In this document: positions 1 to 8,557 of the stretch, piece by piece | Layout: every line of letters starts with the position of its first letter | How positions within the stretch are numbered: position 1 is the stretch's first letter | NCBI GenBank assembly: GCA_029057785.1 | Contig: JAIDZC010000029.1 | Coordinates: forward strand, 1-57,072 | Direction of reading: 5' to 3' | DNA: 57,072 nt | DNA from: Anaeroplasmataceae bacterium | Lineage (GTDB): Bacteria; Bacillota_I; Bacilli_A; Acholeplasmatales; Anaeroplasmataceae | Made by a program: the position numbers and the translations under genes | Notes under the pieces: model-generated | Database searches by the model: none | What the model saw: only the letters and a program-made list of their open reading frames with translations | Told to the model about the DNA's origin: nothing

Positions 1-372
1 GGAGATAACATCGGTGTATTACTTCGTGGTATTAACCGTGATCAAGTTCAACGTGGTCAAGTATTAGCTAAACCAAAGTCAGTTACTCCTCATAAGAAGT
101 TTACTGCTCAAGTTTACGTATTATCAAAGGACGAGGGTGGTCGTCATACACCATTCTTCTCTAACTATCGTCCTCAATTCTATTTCCGTACTACAGACGT
201 TACTGGTATCATTACTTTAGCAGCTGGTACTGAAATGGTTATGCCTGGCGATAACACAACTATGACTGTTGAATTAATTCACCCAATTGCTATGGAACAA
301 GGTACTAAGTTCTCTATCCGTGAAGGTGGACATACTGTTGGTGCTGGTTCAGTAGTTGACATTATTGAATAA
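1..372 (+). CDS. tuf: Elongation factor Tu, C-terminal part (5' end outside window)
   Basis: The first 123 codons read as the end of EF-Tu: the end of domain 2 ([17 protein letters not shown]) and all of domain 3, including [22 protein letters not shown] and the closing [15 protein letters not shown]-Tu carries aminoacyl-tRNA to the ribosome in a GTP-dependent way. The GTPase domain lies upstream of the window. The gene is intact to its TAA and is followed 18 bases later by an intrinsic terminator, so it ends its transcription unit. Identification is secure; only the missing 5' part limits the entry. Confidence 0.98.
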   Translation, partial: GDNIGVLLRGINRDQVQRGQVLAKPKSVTPHKKFTAQVYVLSKDEGGRHTPFFSNYRPQFYFRTTDVTGIITLAAGTEMVMPGDNTTMTVELIHPIAMEQGTKFSIREGGHTVGAGSVVDIIE

Positions 373-390
373 TCAATAGACAAATAAGTA

Positions 391-424
391 GGGTAATGTT
401 AAAAGCATTGCCCTTTTTGTTTTT
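391..424 (+). terminator. Intrinsic terminator of tuf
   Basis: An 8-bp stem, GGGTAATG with CATTGCCC (one G-U pair), has a 7-base loop and is followed directly by TTTTTGTTTTT. It lies 18 bases after the tuf stop. Confidence 0.9.
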
Positions 425-586
425 ATAATGTATAATACTAATGAATGTATAGTGGATAAAGATTAAAATAAATAAAAGTAATCATTACTCACTTTACATA
501 ATTTCTTTTATTTAGATCTTTGATGAATTAGGTTAAAATAAAAATGAAAGGAATATAATCTTTAACAAATAAATTTTTCGATTTTG

Positions 587-595
587 TGGTATAAT
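587..595 (+). promoter_or_regulatory. Extended -10 promoter of the VanZ-like/tatD/htrA operon
   Basis: The sequence TGGTATAAT is an extended -10 element 52 bases before the first gene of the operon. No good -35 hexamer lies at 17 bases, as expected for an extended -10 promoter. Apart from this and the tuf terminator, the 373-646 gap shows only AT-rich sequence with another possible -10 (TATAAT) at 431-436. Confidence 0.6.
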
Positions 596-646
596 TTAAT
601 AGGAGTATGAAGTTATTACTAGGTTTTATTTTTTGAGGAGGAAAAA

Positions 647-1135
647 ATGAAAAAGATCATTGTTAAAGGATTACCAATTGTCATTGTACTGGCGTGGATG
701 GGAGTGATTTTTTATTTCTCACATCAAAATGGTGTATCCTCTTCAAGAATGAGCAATAAAGTTACTAGCTGGGTTGTAAATACATTTGTTTCAAATTATT
801 CAAATTTGCCTAAGGATGAACAAACTAATATTTTAAAAAATACGAGTTATGTTATACGAAAACTTGCTCACTACTCAGAATATGTTGTGTTAGGGTTATT
901 TTTATTTGTTGCAGTATATACATTTACTAGTAATGAAAAAATAATATTTCCTGTTGTTAGTGTGTTAGGAATTCTTTATGCTATAAGTGATGAGTTTCAT
1001 CAATACTTTATTGGAGGAAGGGCTCCTGCCGTAAAGGATGTATTGATAGATTCTATTGGTGTTTTAACCATTCTGCTTTTAATCGGAAGCATTTTAAATT
1101 TAAAGAGAATTAGAAAGAAAAAGGTAGAAGTATGA
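647..1135 (+). CDS. VanZ-like family membrane protein
   Basis: This 162-residue protein has four predicted membrane segments. The family signatures visible are the N-terminal WMGVIFYFSHQ, the central RKLAHYSEY and the C-terminal SDEFHQYFIGGRAPAVKDV followed by a D-x-x-G-hydrophobic helix. VanZ-like proteins are found across Firmicutes. VanZ itself gives low teicoplanin resistance, but most chromosomal relatives have no known function, so no substrate is assigned. A strong GAGGAGG site precedes the ATG. The stop overlaps the next start (ATGA), so it is translationally coupled to the TatD gene. Confidence 0.85.
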   Translation: MKKIIVKGLPIVIVLAWMGVIFYFSHQNGVSSSRMSNKVTSWVVNTFVSNYSNLPKDEQTNILKNTSYVIRKLAHYSEYVVLGLFLFVAVYTFTSNEKIIFPVVSVLGILYAISDEFHQYFIGGRAPAVKDVLIDSIGVLTILLLIGSILNLKRIRKKKVEV

Positions 1136-1902
1136 TAGATACACATTCTCATTTGTTTGATGAGAGTTTTAAAAATGATATTGAGGAATGTATCACCCGA
1201 TGTGAACTTGCTCATATAAATAAAATCCTACTCGTTGGGTTTTCTCATCGCACAAATATGTTGGTCCAAGAATATGCAAAAAAATATAAACTGTTTTATC
1301 CGACTGCAGGATTGCATCCGAGTGAAGCAAGCGAAGCATATAAATATGACTTAAACAAACTAGAACAGTTTATTAAGGAACATAGGATTTATGCAATAGG
1401 AGAATGTGGCTTAGATTATCATTATGGTAAAGATAATGTAGAAGTTCAAAAGGGACTTTTCCGTGGTCAAATTGAATTATCAATTCAGTATCATTTGCCT
1501 TTGATTATTCATATGCGTGATGCAACACAAGATACTTATAATATTTTGAAAGAATATGCTGGCAAAGTGTTCGGAGTTATGCATTGTTACAGTGGTTCCT
1601 TTGAGATGGCAAAAGAATTCATTAAACTTGGATTTTATATTTCTTTAGGAGGACCAGTAACATTTAAAAATGCTAAAGAAAGTAAGAGAGTTGCAGAACA
1701 AATAGATTTAGATTATTTATTGGTAGAAACAGATTGTCCGTATTTAGCACCAACGCCTTATCGTGGACAAAGAAACGAATCTAGTTATGTGAAAAATGTT
1801 GTGTCTGAAATCGCGAGAATTCGAAATATGGAGTTTTGGGAAATTGAGGAGATTACAGAAAAGAATGCTATAAAGCTTTTTAAAATGGAGGATAGATTAT
1901 GA
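1132..1902 (+). CDS. tatD: TatD family metal-dependent hydrolase/DNase
   Basis: This 256-residue TIM-barrel hydrolase has the full set of TatD metal ligands: H5-x-H7 in DTHSHLF, E91 in GECGLDYH, H127 in HMRDA, H151 in MHCYSGS and D201 in ETDCPYL. The family signature PYLAPTPYRGQRNES follows. TatD proteins are cytoplasmic 3'-5' exonuclease-type enzymes linked to DNA or RNA quality control. The length is normal for the family. It overlaps the genes on both sides by ATGA, so it is the middle member of a tightly coupled three-gene operon. Confidence 0.95.
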   Translation: MIDTHSHLFDESFKNDIEECITRCELAHINKILLVGFSHRTNMLVQEYAKKYKLFYPTAGLHPSEASEAYKYDLNKLEQFIKEHRIYAIGECGLDYHYGKDNVEVQKGLFRGQIELSIQYHLPLIIHMRDATQDTYNILKEYAGKVFGVMHCYSGSFEMAKEFIKLGFYISLGGPVTFKNAKESKRVAEQIDLDYLLVETDCPYLAPTPYRGQRNESSYVKNVVSEIARIRNMEFWEIEEITEKNAIKLFKMEDRL

Positions 1903-2984
1903 AAAACTTAAAAAAATGGATAGGGTTTTGTTTATGTGTTCTATGTATATGCTTTGTCGTAGGATGTAGTTTTGGTACAACAGGAAAAGAGCCTACAGAT
2001 ATAGAAAAAGAACCTACAATTATTGAAATTCAAAATGAAATTACAGAAACTTATAAGAAAATTTCTTCAGGCTGTGTTGGAGTATACGCTACTTCAGGAT
2101 CTAGTGGTTCAGTTGGGTCTGGTGTTGTTTATAAGGAAGAAAATGGATTATATTATGTTGTCACTAATCACCACGTAATTGAGGATATGACCACCGTACG
2201 AATTTATCGTGGTGGTTCTAGATATATTAAAGCTAAGGTGGTAGGCAGTGATGCAAAAAATGATATTGCTGTTTTAACATTTTCATTAGACTTATTTGGT
2301 GGTGCAGAGGTTTATGTAAATGATATATTTAGCTATGAAGAAGAAATTGTTTCTGTAGGGCAAACTGTATTAGCTATAGGGTGTCCTTTAGGATTAGAGA
2401 ATTTTAATACTTTAACAACAGGAGTAGTTTCAAGAATAACTAAGACTCAAATTCAAACGAATGCTGAAATTAACCCGGGAAATTCTGGAGGTGGATTATT
2501 TAATGCATCTGGTAGATTAATCGGAATTAATACTCAAAAGGAAGTATACACTACAAGTGAAGAAAATGGGGTTGTTATAGATATTCCAGTAGAGGGCTTA
2601 GGATATGCCATACATTTAGATGTTGTGAAAAAATGTATTAAAGATATAGAAAGTAAAAAGGGAGAAATTACACGTCCTCTTTTAGGAATAACAGTAATGG
2701 CTGTAAATAGATATATCCCTTCAAGAGATAATGAAGGATATATTGAATTATTACCGAACACAATAGACCAAGCTTTAATTATTACTGACGTAAACGATGG
2801 TGTTGCAAAAAAAGCAGGTGTTTTAGTTGGTGATATTATTTTAAAAGCTAATGATATGGAGATTGTCTTCACAAATGATTTATCTAATATTTTAAATCTT
2901 TTACTTGCTGGAGATATCTTTAAACTAGAAGTTTATCGACCTTCTATTAAACAAACCAAGACATTTACCATAACTTTAGAATAA
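1899..2984 (+). CDS. HtrA/DegP-like serine protease lipoprotein with PDZ domain
   Basis: This 361-residue protein begins with a lipoprotein signal peptide ending in FVVGC, which predicts lipidation at Cys23 and anchoring outside the membrane. The trypsin-like domain (about 55-255) carries a recognisable triad: His92 in TNHHVIED, Asp122 in KNDIAVL and Ser196 in NPGNSGGGLF. A PDZ domain follows (about 280-361). HtrA proteases degrade or chaperone misfolded envelope proteins. Most Firmicute HtrA proteins are anchored by a transmembrane helix, so the lipid anchor is a variation. It ends the operon and is followed by a terminator. Confidence 0.92.
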   Translation: MKNLKKWIGFCLCVLCICFVVGCSFGTTGKEPTDIEKEPTIIEIQNEITETYKKISSGCVGVYATSGSSGSVGSGVVYKEENGLYYVVTNHHVIEDMTTVRIYRGGSRYIKAKVVGSDAKNDIAVLTFSLDLFGGAEVYVNDIFSYEEEIVSVGQTVLAIGCPLGLENFNTLTTGVVSRITKTQIQTNAEINPGNSGGGLFNASGRLIGINTQKEVYTTSEENGVVIDIPVEGLGYAIHLDVVKKCIKDIESKKGEITRPLLGITVMAVNRYIPSRDNEGYIELLPNTIDQALIITDVNDGVAKKAGVLVGDIILKANDMEIVFTNDLSNILNLLLAGDIFKLEVYRPSIKQTKTFTITLE

Positions 2985-2992
2985 ATTTAGGG

Positions 2993-3024
2993 ATAGCAGA
3001 TAAGAAAATCTGCTATTTTCTTTT
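2993..3024 (+). terminator. Intrinsic terminator after htrA-like gene
   Basis: A perfect 8-bp stem, ATAGCAGA with TCTGCTAT, has an 8-base loop and is followed by TTTCTTTT. Confidence 0.9.
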
Positions 3025-3078
3025 AGTGTCTAATCAACCCCATATCATTTTTTCATATATTATATTAGGGGTGATATC

Positions 3079-3213
3079 ATGGCAAACACTTGTTGTAATA
3101 ATACAAACACGACAACAACAAATAATTGTAATACACCTTGTGGTGGCGGATTTGCATTTATTTTAGTACTATTCATTTTAGTTATACTTGTTGGTGCTGC
3201 TTGGGCATATTAA
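3079..3213 (+). CDS. YjcZ-type tiny transmembrane protein (44 residues)
   Basis: This short gene encodes 44 residues: a Cys/Asn/Thr-rich head and a single membrane helix, GGGFAFILVLFILVILVGA. That glycine-led helix is the signature of the YjcZ/tiny-TM sporulation-associated protein family known from Bacillus. The ribosome site GGGGTGAT lies 3 bases before the ATG, a spacing seen at several genes here. A possible promoter (TATATTA at 3058-3064) and a terminator at 3239-3270 make it a single-gene unit. Membership is judged by eye from the helix. A function in spores or the envelope is only inferred from the family. Confidence 0.8.
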   Translation: MANTCCNNTNTTTTNNCNTPCGGGFAFILVLFILVILVGAAWAY

Positions 3214-3238
3214 TTTATAAATATATTAATAGTTTTAA

Positions 3239-3270
3239 GCCTAAAGATTTTTCTTTGGGTTTTTGTTTTT
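3239..3270 (+). terminator. Intrinsic terminator of the YjcZ-like gene
   Basis: The stem GCCTAAAG with CTTTGGGT contains one G-U pair and has loop ATTTTT, followed by TTTTGTTTTT. Confidence 0.85.
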
Positions 3271-3351
3271 GCTAATTTAAAAAAGGATATCCTGTCTCTA
3301 TTAAAATGACATATAAAATCAATGGTTTATTCTTTCTTTTGTCTTTAATTT

Positions 3352-3361
3352 GTGGTATGAT
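3352..3361 (+). promoter_or_regulatory. Probable promoter of fhs
   Basis: TGTGGTATGAT resembles an extended -10 element (TGG then TATGAT) 36 bases before the chosen fhs start. No clear -35 is seen. Confidence 0.45.
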
Positions 3362-3396
3362 TATACTAGATTGTTTTTTGAAAGGATATGATGTAT

Positions 3397-5055
3397 ATGC
3401 TAACAGATTTAGAGATTGCTCAACAAGCTAAAATGCTATCTATTAAAGAAGTTGCAGAGAAGCTTAATCTTACAGAAGAAGATATAGAGTTATATGGCAA
3501 ATATAAAGCTAAAATACATTTGGATGCAGTTAAGAACAATCCAAAGGGGAAGGTTATTTTAGTGACAGCTATTAATCCAACTCCTGCTGGAGAGGGTAAA
3601 TCTACAACTACAATAGGTTTAGCAGATGCCTTACAAAAATTAAATAAAAAGGTTGTTGTTGCATTAAGAGAACCAAGCTTTGGACCAGTTATGGGAATAA
3701 AGGGTGGAGCTGCAGGCGGTGGTTATGCACAAGTTGTTCCTATGGAGGATATTAACCTACATTTCACAGGAGATTTTCATGCCATAACAACAGCTAATAA
3801 TGCTATAGCTGCAATCCTAGACAATCATCTTCATCAAGGAAATGCATTAGGAATCGATCCTACAAGAATTGTACTCCATAGATGCCTAGATTTAAATGAT
3901 CGTGCATTAAGAAATGTAACTATTGGATTAGGCGGAAAAACAAATGGAGTACCTAGAGAAGATCATTTTGATATTACAGTTGCTTCTGAAGTAATGGCTG
4001 TATTCTGTCTTGCTACCTCTTTAGAGGATTTTAAACAAAGAATAAGTAGAATGGTTGTCGCATATACTTATGATAAAAAACCTGTTACTGTAGAGGATAT
4101 TAAAGCAACGGGAGCAGTGACTTTAATTATGAAGGATGCTTTAATGCCTAATTTAGTACAAACCTTAGAACATACACCAGCATTAGTTCATGGTGGTCCT
4201 TTCGCAAATATAGCACACGGATGTAATTCTGTTCTTGCAACACAAATGGCGATGAAACTGGGAGATTTTGTTGTAACAGAAGCAGGATTTGGAGCTGATT
4301 TAGGAGCCGAGAAATTTTTAGATATTAAATGTCGCATGGCTGATATAAAACCAGCTTGTGTAGTTATTGTAGCCACTATTCGAGCTCTTAAAATGCATGG
4401 TGGTGTTGCAAAAGAGGATTTATCTAAAGAGAATGTTGAAGCATTACAATTGGGGATTCATAATTTAGAGAAGCATATAGAGAATATTAAGAAATATAAT
4501 TTAGGCTATGTTATAGCTATCAATCGTTTTGGTAGTGATACAAAAGAGGAATTAGAAGCACTTGAAGCATGGGGAAAGAAGAATCATCATCCAATAGCTT
4601 TGTCTGATGTTTTTGCTAAGGGGAGTCTAGGTGGAATTGAACTTGCAGAGAAGGTTTTAGAGGTTGTTTCTAAGGATGAAGGTAAGTTTAAATGCTTATA
4701 TGATGTAAATTTAAGTATTAAAGAAAAAATCACAAAAATCTGTAAAGAAATATATGGCGCTAGTCATATTGAATTCACACAGACTGCAAAAAATCAAATG
4801 GCAACAATGAAGAAAAATGGTTGGGACCATATGCCTATTTGTATGGCAAAAACTCAGTATTCTTTATCTGATAATCCCAAATTATTAGGTAGACCTGAAG
4901 ATTTTACGGTTACGATTCGTGAGCTTAAGCCTTCTATAGGAGCTGGCTTTATTGTTGCATTAAGCGGAGATATTTTGACAATGCCAGGTCTACCTAAAGA
5001 GCCAGCAAGTGAAAAAATGGATGTTGTTGATGGTAAGGCAGTAGGATTATTTTAA
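3397..5055 (+). CDS. fhs: Formate--tetrahydrofolate ligase
   Basis: This enzyme makes 10-formyl-THF from formate, THF and ATP, feeding purine and formyl-Met-tRNA synthesis. The ATP-binding loop TPAGEGKST is at residues 62-70, and family blocks [35 protein letters not shown] and the C-terminal MPGLPKEPA are all present. Three in-frame ATGs occur at 3388, 3391 and 3397. I chose 3397 because MLTDLEIAQ matches the usual beginning of the family and gives AAAGGA a 10-base spacing; the first two ATGs crowd the ribosome site. FolD and PurB lie nearby. Full-length, 552 residues. Confidence 0.97.
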   Translation: MLTDLEIAQQAKMLSIKEVAEKLNLTEEDIELYGKYKAKIHLDAVKNNPKGKVILVTAINPTPAGEGKSTTTIGLADALQKLNKKVVVALREPSFGPVMGIKGGAAGGGYAQVVPMEDINLHFTGDFHAITTANNAIAAILDNHLHQGNALGIDPTRIVLHRCLDLNDRALRNVTIGLGGKTNGVPREDHFDITVASEVMAVFCLATSLEDFKQRISRMVVAYTYDKKPVTVEDIKATGAVTLIMKDALMPNLVQTLEHTPALVHGGPFANIAHGCNSVLATQMAMKLGDFVVTEAGFGADLGAEKFLDIKCRMADIKPACVVIVATIRALKMHGGVAKEDLSKENVEALQLGIHNLEKHIENIKKYNLGYVIAINRFGSDTKEELEALEAWGKKNHHPIALSDVFAKGSLGGIELAEKVLEVVSKDEGKFKCLYDVNLSIKEKITKICKEIYGASHIEFTQTAKNQMATMKKNGWDHMPICMAKTQYSLSDNPKLLGRPEDFTVTIRELKPSIGAGFIVALSGDILTMPGLPKEPASEKMDVVDGKAVGLF

Positions 5056-5071
5056 AAAGGGAAGAGATTAA

Positions 5072-6784
5072 ATGGATTTTATAACAAATCAAAGACAAGT
5101 TATTTTAAACTTTTCAGAGAAGTATTGCAAAAATGAAATAGAGGTTTTAAATTCACAATGTTTTAAGGATGTTTGGGGAAAATTTTTAGAGCATATTTAT
5201 AAAGTGGAAAAGCAGGATGTTTTACGTATTATCGAGATTTTGCCTAATCCTAAAAAGGATTACGTGATTCTATTTAAACTTTTATTAGAATTTGAATTGT
5301 CAGAAATAAAGAAGTTAAGTGTACATTTTAAACAGATATTAGAGCACACAGATATTCTATATGAATTGATTGAAAATTTTTATGATTATTGGCGCCGTTT
5401 AGAACGCTATGGGTTAGTCTATTCTAAAAGTAGATTAAGCGGTGTTGAAACAGCATCTTTTACTTCTGTAATGAATCAATTTACAAATGTAATTTTAAGT
5501 ACATATCGTACAATATGTCATAAAGTATTAGGTGAAGAATTCTCCATTTATCGTTCTTTACCAGCAGGTGTTAATGCTGGACTTATGATTTCTAAGCATA
5601 ATTGGATGGGAAAAGATAGTAAGTATGCTTTTCTTTCTAAGGCTGCAGTTTTAGAACGTGTATTGATTCGACCACCTTTCATTACTTATTCTGCCAAAAA
5701 CAAAAGAACAGGGACTTATCCTGAGGTTTTTGAAAATCCATTACCAAAGTTTTCTAATGGATTTAAGGCAGAGGAATACTATTGCTATTCTGCAAAAGTT
5801 GGTAGTGCTTTAGCGTATGTTTACTTCCATAGAGATTTTTTAGCTTTAGGTATTACTCTTTGTAATTTATTTGAATTTGTTCCTCTTTATCAATGTGCTG
5901 GACAAAAGCCAGATTTACTTTATATTTTTGGTGCAGATATCGAAGGTGAATCTTACTTTTATCATGACAAAGAAGAAGACATTTATTTAGGTGTTGCTCC
6001 ACATGATTCAAGTGTAGATTACTTTGGATATATGAAAAAAATGCTTTTAACACTTTATAATGTGAAGATGATTGATAATGGCAATCTTCCGCTTCATGGA
6101 GCTTGTGTAAGTATAACAATGAAGAATGGGTCAACGAAAAATGTTGTCATTATCGGAGATAGCGGTGCAGGAAAGAGCGAATCCTTAGAAGCATTAAGCG
6201 AATACGCAGGTGATCAAATTTCATCATTACTTACTGTGTTTGATGATATGGGTACATTCAAGTTGATTGATGGTGAAGTATACGCCTATGGTACTGAAAT
6301 TGGGGCATTTGTGCGATTGGATGATATGTCCTCTGGATATGCATATCGTGAAATGGATAGAGCAATATTTATGAATCCAGATAAGGTGAATTCTCGTTTG
6401 GTAATACCAGTGGCTACTTATGCTCAGATTATGAAGGGGTATAAGGTAGATATGGTTTTATATGCAAATAATTATGAGGATGTGGATGTACAACTAAAAG
6501 AATTTACTGATGAGAAGGATGCATTGAAAACTTTTATTCGTGGAGCAAGATATGCTAAAGGTACAACGCAAGAGGTTGGATTAGTTGAATCCTTCTTTGC
6601 GAATCCTTTTGGTCCTGTTCAACGAGAAGAACAAACTCGTCAATTATTAGATTTATATTTTACAAGATTATTTGAAAATCAAATTATTGTAGGAGAACTT
6701 TATACTAAACTAGGTATCTTAGGAAAACAACAGGATGGTCCTAAGGGTGCTGCAGAAAAATTGTTTGAAATTTTAGAAAAATAG
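5072..6784 (+). CDS. P-loop protein of the PEP carboxykinase / HPr kinase type
   Basis: This 570-residue cytoplasmic protein follows fhs by 16 bases. Its C-terminal half holds the loop GDSGAGKSES (362-371) and the acidic pair D391-D392 in VFDDMG. This arrangement is shared by HPr kinase/phosphorylase and PEP carboxykinase (compare the HPrK loop G-x-S-G-x-G-K-S-E followed by a DD pair). The N-terminal half (1-300) is helical and I cannot place it. It is longer than HPrK and lacks clear PEPCK substrate motifs, so it is called only to the superfamily. It may phosphorylate a protein or metabolite. The co-transcription with fhs is inferred from spacing. Confidence 0.7.
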   Translation: MDFITNQRQVILNFSEKYCKNEIEVLNSQCFKDVWGKFLEHIYKVEKQDVLRIIEILPNPKKDYVILFKLLLEFELSEIKKLSVHFKQILEHTDILYELIENFYDYWRRLERYGLVYSKSRLSGVETASFTSVMNQFTNVILSTYRTICHKVLGEEFSIYRSLPAGVNAGLMISKHNWMGKDSKYAFLSKAAVLERVLIRPPFITYSAKNKRTGTYPEVFENPLPKFSNGFKAEEYYCYSAKVGSALAYVYFHRDFLALGITLCNLFEFVPLYQCAGQKPDLLYIFGADIEGESYFYHDKEEDIYLGVAPHDSSVDYFGYMKKMLLTLYNVKMIDNGNLPLHGACVSITMKNGSTKNVVIIGDSGAGKSESLEALSEYAGDQISSLLTVFDDMGTFKLIDGEVYAYGTEIGAFVRLDDMSSGYAYREMDRAIFMNPDKVNSRLVIPVATYAQIMKGYKVDMVLYANNYEDVDVQLKEFTDEKDALKTFIRGARYAKGTTQEVGLVESFFANPFGPVQREEQTRQLLDLYFTRLFENQIIVGELYTKLGILGKQQDGPKGAAEKLFEILEK

Positions 6785-6787
6785 TTC

Positions 6788-6854
6788 TTCAACCTATAGT
6801 TGAATATAGTTCAAATACGAGTTTCTAGACTTTTTAAATGCATTATTTTATAAT
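6788..6854 (+). promoter_or_regulatory. Promoter of the XRE gene with an upstream palindrome
   Basis: TAGACT (6826-6831), a 17-base spacer and TATAAT (6849-6854) form a good promoter 23 bases before the chosen start. A perfect inverted repeat, TTCAAC-CTATA-GTTGAA, lies upstream at 6788-6804, just after the previous stop. It has no T-run, so an operator is more likely than a terminator; that is an inference. Confidence 0.6.
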
Positions 6855-6876
6855 GAAGGAAAAGGAGGAAAGAAAT

Positions 6877-7617
6877 ATGGATAGATTAAAAATGGGAAAT
6901 TTCCTAACTGAATTAAGAAAAGAGAAAGATCTTTCCCAAACAGCTTTAGCAGAAATAATAGGTGTTACTTTTCAAGCCGTATCAAAATGGGAGCGTGGAG
7001 AAGCAATACCAGATATTTCAATTTTAGAAAAACTTGCAAGCTTTTATAGTGTTTCAATAGATGAAATCATTAAAGGAGAAGCAATAGAAAAAAAGATAGA
7101 GGTAATACACAAACCAGAGGTTACAGTAGAAGACAAAACAAGCAAGCAAGAAAATTGGTTCTTAAATCAAAAAAGAATTTTTGGATTTTGGTTTTCTATA
7201 GCGTATTTCTTATTGTTCTTTTTGATGGCCTTCTGTCCATTTGTAACAGAATATGTTTCAGGTTCATTTATATCTTTTGCTTATATGTCAGCTAATTATT
7301 ATCAAATTGTATTTAGTTCAAGTTATGGAGTTGCTAATTTTATCTTCCTTATTCAGTTTTTAACTGCTTTAGGAATAGTAGTAATTACATTATTGTTTTA
7401 TACTTGTACAAGTAAAAAGGCCTTTTGTATAATGCATCGTACACGTTTTGTTTTAATTATTATAAATTTATTAACACTATTGATGAATTGTATAGTATTT
7501 ATTTCTTCGCCTACTGTTGGCGTATGCTTAATGTTTATCTTGATATTGATTTTTGATATTTTATTCTTAAACTTAAGGCCAAATAGAAAATCTTATATTT
7601 TACAGGATTATCAATAA
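6877..7617 (+). CDS. XRE-family HTH regulator with four membrane segments
   Basis: This 246-residue protein starts with a Cro/CI-type helix-turn-helix (about residues 1-58; SQTALAEIIGVTFQAVSKWE) and continues, after a charged linker, into about four hydrophobic helices. Such membrane-tethered XRE proteins are common in Firmicutes and are usually transcription factors that respond to the envelope; the target is unknown. I chose the ATG at 6877 rather than an in-frame ATG at 6838, because AAAGGAGG lies 8 bases before it and the earlier one has no ribosome site. It has its own promoter and terminator. Autoregulation through the palindrome at 6788-6804 is possible. Confidence 0.85.
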   Translation: MDRLKMGNFLTELRKEKDLSQTALAEIIGVTFQAVSKWERGEAIPDISILEKLASFYSVSIDEIIKGEAIEKKIEVIHKPEVTVEDKTSKQENWFLNQKRIFGFWFSIAYFLLFFLMAFCPFVTEYVSGSFISFAYMSANYYQIVFSSSYGVANFIFLIQFLTALGIVVITLLFYTCTSKKAFCIMHRTRFVLIIINLLTLLMNCIVFISSPTVGVCLMFILILIFDILFLNLRPNRKSYILQDYQ

Positions 7618-7622
7618 AATAG

Positions 7623-7655
7623 ATTCCAATACATAATTGTATTGGAATTTTTTTT
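7623..7655 (+). terminator. Strong intrinsic terminator
   Basis: A perfect 11-bp stem, ATTCCAATACA with TGTATTGGAAT, has loop TAAT and an 8-base T run. Confidence 0.95.
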
Positions 7656-7670
7656 CGTAAATGATATAAT
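7642..7670 (+). promoter_or_regulatory. Promoter of folD-purB
   Basis: TTGGAA (7642-7647), a 17-base spacer and the extended -10 TGATATAAT (hexamer 7665-7670). The -35 lies inside the 3' arm of the preceding terminator. Confidence 0.7.
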
Positions 7671-7696
7671 ACTTTTATAAAGGTTATGGTGATATA

Positions 7697-8554
7697 ATGG
7701 CTGTTGTAATTTCAGGAAAAGAATTGGCTAAAAGCAAAAAAATAAAGATGGCAGAGGAAGTAAAAGCCTTTGAGACTATTTATGGCAGATTACCTCATTT
7801 GGCAGTTATTTTGGTCGGAGAAGATCCAGGAAGTATGTCCTATGTTAAAGGAAAAGAAAAGGCTTGCCAAGAAGTGGGTTTTATGAATACCACTATTCGT
7901 AAACCAAATACGATTTCTGAAGATGAACTTTTAGCAATAATTGATCATTTGAATAACGATAATCTTGTTGATGGTATTCTTGTTCAATTGCCTTTACCTA
8001 AGCATATTCATTCTGAAAAAGTGATACAGGCAATAAGAAGGGATAAGGATGTAGATGGATTCCATTTTGAAAATGTTGCAAGTCTTTATTTAAAACAACC
8101 GGGTATTGTATCCTGTACACCTAAAGGAATTATTGAAATATTAGATTCTATTTCCTATCCAATTGAGGGGAAGAATGCAGTGGTGATTGGTAGAAGTAAT
8201 ATTGTAGGTATGCCAGTATCTAAGCTTTTACTAGATCGAAATGCAACCGTAACTATTTGCCATAGTCGTACAAAGGATTTAGCTAGCATTACAAGACAAG
8301 CAGATATTTTGGTTGCCGCAGTAGGAAAAGCAAATTTTGTAACTGCCGATATGGTTAAAGAAGGAGCAGTTGTCATTGATGTTGGTGTAAATAGAAACCT
8401 TGAAACAAATAAACTTTGTGGTGATGTAAAGTTTGATGAGGTAGAGCCAAAGGCTTCTTATATTACAAAGGTTCCTGGTGGTGTTGGTCCTATGACGATA
8501 TGCTGCTTGATGGAGAATACAATTGAGTGCTATTTAAAGCATGTAAAGGAGTAA
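7697..8554 (+). CDS. folD: Bifunctional methylene-THF dehydrogenase / methenyl-THF cyclohydrolase
   Basis: FolD interconverts 5,10-methylene-THF and 10-formyl-THF with NADP. Diagnostic blocks are YVKGKEKACQEVG with the catalytic lysine, DGILVQLPLPKH, the cofactor-binding GRSNIVGMPVSKLLL and the closing PGGVGPMT. Length (285 residues) is standard. The ribosome site GGTGAT sits 3 bases before the ATG. Three bases separate it from purB, forming a folate-purine operon, and fhs upstream supplies the same 10-formyl-THF pool. Confidence 0.97.
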   Translation: MAVVISGKELAKSKKIKMAEEVKAFETIYGRLPHLAVILVGEDPGSMSYVKGKEKACQEVGFMNTTIRKPNTISEDELLAIIDHLNNDNLVDGILVQLPLPKHIHSEKVIQAIRRDKDVDGFHFENVASLYLKQPGIVSCTPKGIIEILDSISYPIEGKNAVVIGRSNIVGMPVSKLLLDRNATVTICHSRTKDLASITRQADILVAAVGKANFVTADMVKEGAVVIDVGVNRNLETNKLCGDVKFDEVEPKASYITKVPGGVGPMTICCLMENTIECYLKHVKE

Positions 8555-8557
8555 ACT

